A stretch of DNA of 15,206 nucleotides from an uncultured Sutterella sp. GTDB taxonomy: Bacteria; Pseudomonadota; Gammaproteobacteria; Burkholderiales; Burkholderiaceae_F. The stretch's first letter is position 1; each line of letters starts with the position of its first letter. Shown piece by piece: positions 1 to 6,433 of the stretch. The DNA lies in contig UQNA01000061.1 in the NCBI GenBank assembly GCA_900542195.1, positions 1 through 15,206 on the forward strand, read 5' to 3'. The position numbers and the translations under genes are program-made. The notes beneath the pieces were generated by a model that saw nothing but the letters and a program-made list of their open reading frames with translations, did not search any database and had not been told where the DNA came from.

Positions 1-45
1 GGCGAGCTCGGGACTTCCACCCTATAGAATGCACTCATGCCGAGC

Positions 46-74
46 ACACAAAAAGCTCCGGATTTCTCCGGAGC
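46..74 (-). terminator. Intrinsic terminator of the flavoprotein reductase gene
   Basis: Perfect 8-bp stem (GCTCCGGA / TCCGGAGC, 55-62 with 67-74) around a 4-nt loop. Read on the minus strand, the stem is followed at once by five Ts (complement of the A-run at 50-54). It lies about 30 nt past the stop codon of the flavoprotein gene, so it is oriented and placed to end that transcript. The first 45 bases of the window show nothing I can call. Confidence 0.85.
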
Positions 75-105
75 AAGAGTAAATTAGCTAGTTTATTTTA
101 AGGAG

Positions 106-1509
106 TTATTTGATGTAGTCGGCAGCGCTCTTGCCGGCGATGCGTCCGAAAGTAATAATGTCAGCGACTGCGTTTCCGCCGATTCTATTGCCGCCGTGAA
201 TACCGCCTGTGACTTCACCTGCGGCGAACAATCCGGGAACCGGCTTAGCAGTTACGCCAATGACTTCAGCCTTCTTGTTAATTCTCAAGCCGCCCATGGT
301 GTGGTGAATAGCCGGAGTGATCTGAATGGCATACATCGGAAATACGTTGTTAGGCGTAATCATTTCCGGGCGTCCGAAAGCTTCATCTTTCTTCGTTTCA
401 TAGGCCTTAGCATATTGTTCCATCGTGGCTTTTAAGTTGACAGCCGGAACACCGATGCCTTTTGCTAATTCTTCGACATTGTTGCCCTTTACGGCCAGTC
501 CTTGCTGAATGTAACCTTGAGCAAGCTTGTTCTTTTGTACTAAAGCGTTGTCAATCAAGATCCAAGCTTTGCCTGTCGGTTGAGCTAAAACGCCGGCTGC
601 AACAATATCTCTCGGCAGAAGTTCATTGATGAAACGTTTGCCGTCCTGATTGACCAAGTAAGCACCGCGGCCGCGCATGGATTCAGAAATCAAAATGCCT
701 TTAACCGGAACAACTGTCGGATGGGCCTGGATTTCGCGCATATCAACCAGTGTGGCTCCTGCCTTAAGACCTAAGTCGATGCCTTCACCTAAAGCTCCCG
801 GGTGATTAGTGGTTGCAAAGCCTTTGTATTCCGGTCTGAGAGATTCAATCATTTTGGCGTTTGCACCGAAACCTCCGGTTGCCAACACAACGGCTTTAGA
901 GTCGATGGTATATTCTTTTTTATCTTTGCCGATAACTTTAACGCCGGCAACTTTACCGTCTTTAACGATGACTTCTGTTACTTTATTAGAAGGACGAATT
1001 TCGATGCCCGGAATGCTCTTGGCTGTCTTGTAGAAGAGTTTCATGATGTGGGCGCCGACAGCAGAACCGTCACAAGGACCATGACCGCGGGCTACGGATT
1101 GGCCGCCGCCTCGGCCCATTCTATGGCAGAAATCTGCGCCGAGAGAAAGCATCCATGCTTCAGCTTCTTTAGCATTTTCTCCGAGAGCTAATGTCAATTC
1201 CGGATTGTTGAGGTAATGTCCGCCTTTTTGAGCATCCAATGACATGGTCATAGCGCTGTCGTGGGTGATGCCGTGTTCAAGCTGCTGAAGTGTTCTTGCA
1301 GCATTCATGCCGCCTTCTGCACGATTGGTGTTGCCGCCGATAATTGGCATTTTTTCAAGCATAATGACTTTCTTGCCTGCTTGGGCAGCTGTAAGAGCAG
1401 CAGACATACCGGCGCCGCCTGAACCGACAACAACCAAGTCAGTTTCTTCGGCAAACGCAAAAGAGCTAAGAGCAATTGTGCACAGGGAAGCGATTAAAAG
1501 ACGTTTCAT
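106..1509 (-). CDS. Periplasmic FAD-dependent fumarate reductase-family flavoprotein (flavocytochrome c flavoprotein subunit, no heme domain)
   Basis: Reduces a small unsaturated or carboxylated acceptor, probably fumarate-like, in the periplasm as an anaerobic electron sink. The 467-residue product begins with a Sec signal peptide (1-20, cut after AFA) and then the FAD Rossmann motif GSGGAG (29-34). The active-site set of the Shewanella flavocytochrome c3 family is complete by my alignment from memory: H263 (QAHPT), E276 and R279 (SESMRG), R300 (PRD), H402 (HHTMGG) and R442 (NRIGGN). The usual N-terminal multiheme domain (CxxCH) is absent, so a separate cytochrome must supply electrons; none is encoded nearby. 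I chose the ATG at 1509 because AAGGAG sits 7 nt upstream and the signal peptide starts there. An in-frame ATG at 1560 would add 17 polar residues before the signal and has no good ribosome binding site. The substrate could instead be urocanate, an acrylate or a related compound, since this family is diverse. Confidence 0.88.
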   Translation of the reverse strand: MKRLLIASLCTIALSSFAFAEETDLVVVGSGGAGMSAALTAAQAGKKVIMLEKMPIIGGNTNRAEGGMNAARTLQQLEHGITHDSAMTMSLDAQKGGHYLNNPELTLALGENAKEAEAWMLSLGADFCHRMGRGGGQSVARGHGPCDGSAVGAHIMKLFYKTAKSIPGIEIRPSNKVTEVIVKDGKVAGVKVIGKDKKEYTIDSKAVVLATGGFGANAKMIESLRPEYKGFATTNHPGALGEGIDLGLKAGATLVDMREIQAHPTVVPVKGILISESMRGRGAYLVNQDGKRFINELLPRDIVAAGVLAQPTGKAWILIDNALVQKNKLAQGYIQQGLAVKGNNVEELAKGIGVPAVNLKATMEQYAKAYETKKDEAFGRPEMITPNNVFPMYAIQITPAIHHTMGGLRINKKAEVIGVTAKPVPGLFAAGEVTGGIHGGNRIGGNAVADIITFGRIAGKSAADYIK

Positions 1510-1564
1510 TATTTTCTCCTTGGAAGATTCATCGTTATCTCGATGATTGAATTTTTTCATGAAG

Positions 1565-1580
1565 AGGTACTTAAGTACCT
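1565..1580. promoter_or_regulatory. Perfect 16-bp palindrome AGGTACTTAAGTACCT
   Basis: The sequence equals its own reverse complement over 16 bases. It lies about 56 nt upstream of the flavoprotein start and abuts the FNR-type box at 1580-1593, sharing its last base. It is not followed by a T-run on either strand and is not in a gene, so a dimeric regulator operator is the simplest reading. The cognate protein is unknown. Confidence 0.5.
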
Positions 1581-1593
1581 TGATCTAGGTCAA
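1580..1593. promoter_or_regulatory. FNR/CRP-family-type binding box upstream of the flavoprotein gene
   Basis: TTGATctagGTCAA matches the FNR consensus TTGAT-N4-ATCAA at 9 of 10 defined bases. Its centre (about 1586.5) is 77 nt from the translation start. This fits oxygen-responsive control of an anaerobic respiratory reductase. No convincing -10 is visible at the spacing of a classical class II site, so activation is an inference. Confidence 0.5.
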
Positions 1594-1810
1594 TGAATGT
1601 TCGATTAATCTTGTTCGCACAAAGTTTAGATGAGAACAGGAAAGAAAAGGATATGCAGAAGGAAAGAGGCTAGCAGTCTCCGGCGATGGAGAAAATTAGA
1701 TAAATTGAGATAACGTAAAGCTAGAGCAAAAATGACTAACTTTTTGAATCTTTGTTGAAAACTCTTGCAGTGAATTAGCCAACCAATTGCTTTTATAGCC
1801 TGGGATATTT
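1594..1810. other. Intergenic stretch, no gene seen
   Basis: About 220 bp between the box upstream of the flavoprotein gene and the operon terminator. I see no reading frame with coding character, no tRNA-like fold and no repeat. It presumably holds the distal promoter region of the flavoprotein gene. Confidence 0.5.
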
Positions 1811-1840
1811 TAAAAAGAAAACGGCCGGCGAAAGCCGGCC
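1811..1840 (-). terminator. Intrinsic terminator of the acyl-CoA synthetase/por operon
   Basis: GC-only 7-bp stem GGCCGGC/GCCGGCC (1823-1829 with 1834-1840) around a 4-nt loop. On the minus strand it is followed by GTTTTCTTTTTA. It begins about 20 nt after the stop codon of the last operon gene. Confidence 0.88.
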
Positions 1841-1860
1841 AGTTTGGGACTATCTAAGGA

Positions 1861-3489
1861 CTAGATAGATTCTTTTTCCATGTTAATTGCACCGCATGGG
1901 CATTCAGAAGAACAAATGCCGCAGCCTTTGCAATAGTCATAGTTGAAGATATAAGGAACGTTGTCGTCACCGGTCTTAATAACAGCATTGTCCGGGCAGA
2001 CACCGTAGCAGTTATCACACTGCAGACAGTTACCGCAGGACATGCAGCGTCTGGCTTCAAACAAGGCATTCTCTTCGGTCAAGCCATGCTGAACTTCATC
2101 GAAGGTGTTCTGACGGCGAACCATGTCAAGCATCGGACGCACAGTCTTAGGAGCGTCAGAGTAATACCAAGTGTTGAGCTGGTCGAAAGTAACAATCTGA
2201 TGTTTCGGCGGAACAACAACTTCTTTGCCGTTCAAGAAAGCATCAATCGCTCTGGCAGCTTTGTAGCCGTGACCGATAGCAACGGTAACGTTTCTTTCAC
2301 CAGGAACCATGTCGCCGCCGGCATAAATGCCTTTAACGCCGGTAAACATGTTGGAGTCAACAATGACGCTGCCGTTTTCAATCTTTAAGCCTTCTACGGA
2401 CTTCAGCAATCCTAAGTCAACGTTTTGACCTAAAGCTAAAACTACGGCATCAGCCTTGACGGTTTCAAACTCACCGGTAGGCTGCGGATGACCGTTTTCA
2501 TCCAGCTTCATCTTTTCAATCTTGATTTCCTGACCGCTGTCTACTTCGGAAATAGTAGAAAGCCACTTGACGGAAACGCCTTCCTGTAAAGCTTCTTCAA
2601 CTTCAAAGTCATGGGCCGGCATCTTGTCGCGGGTACGGCGATAGATGATGAGAGGTTCAGCACCCAATCTCTTAGCGGAACGAGCCACGTCGATAGCAGT
2701 GTTTCCGCCGCCGTAAACAACGACTTTACGGCCGAGCAGAGGTTCTCCTTCGCCTTCCATGCTTCTAAGAACAGAAACGGCATCAAGCATGTGCTTGGCG
2801 TCTCCCCCCGGGATGTATGCACGTTTGGCAAGGTTCGCACCGACCCCGAGGAATACAGCGTCATAGCCGTTATTCTTCATTTCGTCATTTACATCCATGA
2901 CTGTCGTGTTAAGTTCAAGCTTAACGCCGAGGTCAAGAATTCTTTGGATTTCTTTATCCAGGACATGTCTTGGAAGACGATATTTAGGAATACCGTATCT
3001 CATCATGCCGCCGGCTTGCGGACTGCCTTCCTTAATAGTGACGTCATGTCCTTTTAAGGCCAATTGGTAAGCAGCTGAAAGGCTGGCAGGACCGGAACCG
3101 ACAACCAAAACTTTCTTTCCGGAAAGTTTCTTCGGTTTAACGAAAGCATATCCGTTTTCGATAGCATGGTCGCCAAGGAAACGTTCGACGGAGTTGATGC
3201 CGACGGACTCATCTAAGCATCCTCTGTTGCAGGCGCCTTCACAAGTGTGATAGCACACGCGGCCCATACAGGCCGGAAGAGGGTTGCGTTTGGTTAAATG
3301 ACGCCAGGCTTTTTCGTAGTTGCCGCTTTCGGAATAGAAAAGCCATCCTTGAATATCTTCGCCTGCAGGACATTGATTGTTGCAAGGAGGAAGCTTATGA
3401 ACATAAGCCGGACGCAATGTTCTCCAGCTGCCGGTTCTGTTTTCCAGAGAGCTTCCGACATCAAGAGTAATAGCAAAAGGTTTTTTCAC
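1861..3489 (-). CDS. GltD-like NAD(P)H dehydrogenase fused to a 2x[4Fe-4S] ferredoxin; electron-transfer subunit of the 2-oxoacid oxidoreductase
   Basis: The 542-residue flavoprotein probably links the low-potential electrons of PorGAB to NADP(H) in the cytoplasm. Residues 30-95 form a GltD-type Fe-S region (C36, C40, C74, C79, C83, C87, C91). Residues 124-415 are a two-dinucleotide-fold reductase: FAD motif GSGPAS at 131-136, second motif GGGNTA at 260-265, then YRRT at 283-286, typical of NADPH users in this family, and a late FAD motif AGGD at 390-393. Residues 480-535 hold two ferredoxin motifs (C488-C491-C494-C498 and C520-C523-C526-C530), with extra cysteines C482, C485 and C532. The start is a GTG at 3489 with GAGGAG upstream. 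The gene follows porB by 16 nt. A separate PorD ferredoxin is missing from the operon, and this C-terminus takes its place. KorC of the 2-oxoglutarate:NADP+ oxidoreductase of aromatic-degrading betaproteobacteria is a plausible functional parallel. Direction of electron flow cannot be read from sequence. Confidence 0.88.
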   Translation of the reverse strand: MKKPFAITLDVGSSLENRTGSWRTLRPAYVHKLPPCNNQCPAGEDIQGWLFYSESGNYEKAWRHLTKRNPLPACMGRVCYHTCEGACNRGCLDESVGINSVERFLGDHAIENGYAFVKPKKLSGKKVLVVGSGPASLSAAYQLALKGHDVTIKEGSPQAGGMMRYGIPKYRLPRHVLDKEIQRILDLGVKLELNTTVMDVNDEMKNNGYDAVFLGVGANLAKRAYIPGGDAKHMLDAVSVLRSMEGEGEPLLGRKVVVYGGGNTAIDVARSAKRLGAEPLIIYRRTRDKMPAHDFEVEEALQEGVSVKWLSTISEVDSGQEIKIEKMKLDENGHPQPTGEFETVKADAVVLALGQNVDLGLLKSVEGLKIENGSVIVDSNMFTGVKGIYAGGDMVPGERNVTVAIGHGYKAARAIDAFLNGKEVVVPPKHQIVTFDQLNTWYYSDAPKTVRPMLDMVRRQNTFDEVQHGLTEENALFEARRCMSCGNCLQCDNCYGVCPDNAVIKTGDDNVPYIFNYDYCKGCGICSSECPCGAINMEKESI

Positions 3490-3505
3490 GATTTATCTCT
3501 CCTCG

Positions 3506-4567
3506 TTATAGTCTGTCTGCGCGTTCGTCAGCCTGAACTGCCGGAGGCATTGGTTCGCTTCTTTCATCACCAAGAAGACCGAAGCGGCGAATGTTTCTTT
3601 CAGCAATGGCTTTAATTCTGATCAAGGCGCTTTGATCGGCCTTCGGTCCGAATAAGTGAGCGTAGCGTTTCTGCAGCTTCATGTAGTCTTCGACAGGAGC
3701 AAGTTTTCTGATCTTAGTTACGTTAGTGATCTCGCCGTATTCAGCTTCAAAGACCGGGAATAAACCGGATTCTTGTGCCAAGCGGGCAAGTTTAACGGTG
3801 TCTTTAGAGGCAGCTCCCCAGCCGAGAGGGCATGGTACTAATACGTGAATATAGCGGGCACCATGGAAAGTCATGGCTTTTTTAACTTTTCTTTCCAAGT
3901 CGCGAAGGTCTGCGATGCTGGCTGTGGCAACGTAAGGAATACCATGAGCCATAGCAATCAGCGGAACTTCTTTACCTTGACCGAAAGCGTTGCCCGGATG
4001 GGAACCGACGATCTGGGTTGTGGCAGTACGGACAGCCGGAGGTGTAGCAGAAGATCTCTGAACACCGGTGTTCATATAGCCTTCGTTGTCGTAGCAGACA
4101 TAAAGGACGTCATCGTTTCTTTCGAACATACCGGATAAGCATCCGAAACCGATATCGGTAGTACCGCCGTCACCGCCCTGAGCAAGGACACGAACTAAAG
4201 GACCACCGTTCTTTTTTGCTTTAACGCGCATAGCAGCGGCCATGCCTGTACCGACAGCAGCTGTGTTGCCGAAAAGAGAGTGGAACCATGGAAGCTGCCA
4301 GCTGGTTTCCGGATATGGAGTAGAGAATACTTCCAAGCAGCCTGTAGCGTTCGCGGCGATCAAATTGCCGTCAGTTGCTTTCATCGCAGCGTCAACCGTA
4401 TAACGTGCGCCGAGTGCTTCGCCGCAGCCCTGGCAGGCTCTATGGCCGGAGTTCAAGGAGTTGAAGCGTTCAATATTTGCCTGTCCGGATCTTTGAGAAG
4501 GATCCAACAAACGGTTGCCGACTGTAAAAGTGCCGGTCTGATAGAACTTAATTTGATGTTCGCTCAT
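3506..4567 (-). CDS. porB: 2-oxoacid (pyruvate-type):ferredoxin oxidoreductase, beta subunit
   Basis: This 353-residue subunit binds thiamine diphosphate and one [4Fe-4S] cluster, and with PorA forms the site that decarboxylates the 2-oxoacid. The TPP-binding region runs from G132-D133-G134 to N161 (sequence YDNEGYMNTG). The four cluster cysteines expected for PorB are C45 and C48 (CQGC), C77 (ATGC) and C246 (PCPLGW). Its ATG overlaps the stop of porA by one base (TAATG), and GGAGG lies just upstream inside porA, so translation is coupled. The last 30 or so residues are a polar, charged tail beyond the conserved core. Substrate preference is assigned mainly from the alpha subunit. Confidence 0.93.
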   Translation of the reverse strand: MSEHQIKFYQTGTFTVGNRLLDPSQRSGQANIERFNSLNSGHRACQGCGEALGARYTVDAAMKATDGNLIAANATGCLEVFSTPYPETSWQLPWFHSLFGNTAAVGTGMAAAMRVKAKKNGGPLVRVLAQGGDGGTTDIGFGCLSGMFERNDDVLYVCYDNEGYMNTGVQRSSATPPAVRTATTQIVGSHPGNAFGQGKEVPLIAMAHGIPYVATASIADLRDLERKVKKAMTFHGARYIHVLVPCPLGWGAASKDTVKLARLAQESGLFPVFEAEYGEITNVTKIRKLAPVEDYMKLQKRYAHLFGPKADQSALIRIKAIAERNIRRFGLLGDERSEPMPPAVQADERADRL

Positions 4568-5820
4568 TAGATGCCTCCTTTATGAATGCTGACGGAGTCA
4601 CGAACTACTGCTTCAGCAAGAGGTCCTGTGTGACGATCTTCTTTTTCGCGTTTCAATTGTTTTTCAACGACTTCTTTATCCAAATCCAAGAAATAAAGCT
4701 CTTCAAGTTCGCCGTTCATGGCTTTAGTGAAGACGTCTTTAAGTCCTTTCTTTGTAATCGGACGGCCGCCTAAGCCGGCAATGACGGAGAAAATGTCTAA
4801 GTCCATCTTGCGGGTAGCACGGATAACATCGTCAGTAACAACACCGCCGATACCAACCTGCAATGCGCGGTCGATAACAACAACTTTCTTCGCCCCTTTC
4901 AGAAGTTCAGCAAGCTGTTTGTCCGGGAACGGACGATAGGATTTAATGCCGATTAAACCAACCTTCTTACCTTCTTTTTCCATTTCATCGATAGTGTCTT
5001 TAATCGTACCGATGACGGAGCCTAAGGCCAGAACAATGGTATCTGCACCTTCAATCTTGTACGGGCTCAACAAACCGCCGGATTTACGACCGAAGGCTTT
5101 TTCAAATTCTTCGGAAGCTTTTTCGATAGTTTGGAGAGCTTCAATAGTGTGGTGATGGAATAAGTAGCGGACTTCGGTAAAGGCTTCGGGACCTACCATC
5201 GCACCGATAGAAACCGGATGATTTACATCAAGTTTCTGTCTTGGATCGTACGGAGGCAGATAAGCGTCTACTTGTTCTTGTGTCGGAATGTCCATTCTTT
5301 CATAAGCATGGGTCAAGACGAAACCGTCCATGCAGACCATGATTGGAATGGAAAGTTCTTCGGCAATCTTGAATGCCTGGATGTGCATATCAACGGCTTC
5401 TTGATTGTCTTCCGCAAAAATTTGGAGCCAGCCGCTGTCTCGTTGAGATAAAGAGTCAGAGTGGTCATTCCAAATGTTGATAGGTGCGCCGATTGAGCGG
5501 GATGCAACGGTCATCACGATTGGAAGTCCCAAGCCGGATGCGTTGTACACAGCTTCTGCCATAAACAGCAGTCCCTGAGATGCAGTAGCGGTGTAAGAAC
5601 GTGCGCCTGCAACGGAAGAACCGATGGCCACACTCATTGCGGCAAACTCGCTTTCAACGTTGATGAATTCGCAGTCTTGCAGCTTACCGCTTCCGGTTAA
5701 TGCTCCAAGGGCTTCAACAATGTGAGTCTGCGGGGAAATAGGGTAGGCGCAAATAACTTCCGGACGGCAGAGTGCAATTGCCTGAGCGACGCCCTGAGAA
5801 CCTTGAATTTGCTTAAGCAT
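4567..5820 (-). CDS. porA: 2-oxoacid (pyruvate-type):ferredoxin oxidoreductase, alpha subunit
   Basis: The 417-residue alpha subunit contacts the 2-oxoacid and the TPP from the partner chain. The N-terminal signature YPISPQTHIVE (26-36) is that of PorA proteins of split-type pyruvate oxidoreductases. E58 in ESE corresponds to the TPP-activating Glu (E64 of Desulfovibrio africanus PFOR), and R108 in ASRS to the carboxylate-binding Arg (R114), by my alignment from memory. The family Thr at the substrate contact (T31 there) is Ser29 here. The C-terminal third (about 260-400) is the domain II region that ends in GLGGRPI. The gene starts 2 nt after porG, with GGAGG in the porG tail. Pyruvate is the likeliest substrate; a related 2-oxoacid cannot be excluded. 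Confidence 0.93.
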   Translation of the reverse strand: MLKQIQGSQGVAQAIALCRPEVICAYPISPQTHIVEALGALTGSGKLQDCEFINVESEFAAMSVAIGSSVAGARSYTATASQGLLFMAEAVYNASGLGLPIVMTVASRSIGAPINIWNDHSDSLSQRDSGWLQIFAEDNQEAVDMHIQAFKIAEELSIPIMVCMDGFVLTHAYERMDIPTQEQVDAYLPPYDPRQKLDVNHPVSIGAMVGPEAFTEVRYLFHHHTIEALQTIEKASEEFEKAFGRKSGGLLSPYKIEGADTIVLALGSVIGTIKDTIDEMEKEGKKVGLIGIKSYRPFPDKQLAELLKGAKKVVVIDRALQVGIGGVVTDDVIRATRKMDLDIFSVIAGLGGRPITKKGLKDVFTKAMNGELEELYFLDLDKEVVEKQLKREKEDRHTGPLAEAVVRDSVSIHKGGI

Positions 5821-5822
5821 TC

Positions 5823-6404
5823 TTAGGCCTCCTTCATTTTCTTTTTAGCTTCAAGAACAAAGTTGTAAGCATCGGCGGCTACAAGACCGTTAGCTTCAGC
5901 AACTTTGCCTTTGTATTTAGTTTTGAACGCTTCCTGAATGCTTTCGAGCTTCAATTTGCCAGTAAGAGCGGCAAACCCAGCAAGCATAGCTGCACCAGGA
6001 AGAGGACGTTTGATGTGTTTCATCGCATATTCCGTTGCCGGAAGAGTAATAAGGTGACCCTTAGGCAGTTTGGCTGCCAAGTCTTCCAGGCCTAATTCTT
6101 CGACGGAATGAGAGCTGTTAATCAAAACATATCCGTTTGGAGTCAATCCACCGAATACGTTGACGCTTTCGAGAAGGGTACGGTCCTGAATCAAGACGGC
6201 ATCCGGTTCCATAATCGGTTCTCTTAAGCGGATAGGTTCATTATGAACTCGGGCAAAAGCAACTACCGGTGCACCGGTTCTTTCACTTCCGAAACTTGGG
6301 AACGCTTGTGCATAGTGACCTTCAGTAAATGCAGCAATGGAGAGCATTTCGGCTGAGGTAACTACACCTTGGCCTCCTCGGCCGTGTAGACGAATCTGAA
6401 ACAC
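5823..6404 (-). CDS. porG: 2-oxoacid (pyruvate-type):ferredoxin oxidoreductase, gamma subunit
   Basis: This 193-residue subunit of the split-type enzyme carries the family opening HGRGGQGVVTSAEML (residues 7-21) and the FGSERTGAPV segment (39-48) that sits near CoA in the family. Its length is normal for PorG. It starts with GTG at 6404, preceded by AAAGGA at a spacing of 6 nt. It follows the synthetase gene by 29 nt and precedes porA by 2 nt. The order gamma-alpha-beta matches classical por loci, except that the delta ferredoxin gene normally found with them is missing and is replaced by the large fusion downstream. Confidence 0.92.
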   Translation of the reverse strand: MFQIRLHGRGGQGVVTSAEMLSIAAFTEGHYAQAFPSFGSERTGAPVVAFARVHNEPIRLREPIMEPDAVLIQDRTLLESVNVFGGLTPNGYVLINSSHSVEELGLEDLAAKLPKGHLITLPATEYAMKHIKRPLPGAAMLAGFAALTGKLKLESIQEAFKTKYKGKVAEANGLVAADAYNFVLEAKKKMKEA

Positions 6405-6433
6405 TTTAGTTCCTTTATAGTTAGTTATTGGGT

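Noticed and set aside
1507..1560. Longer start for the flavoprotein at 1560
   Set aside because: It would add 17 polar residues before a clear Sec signal peptide, and the ATG at 1509 has an AAGGAG site at proper spacing.
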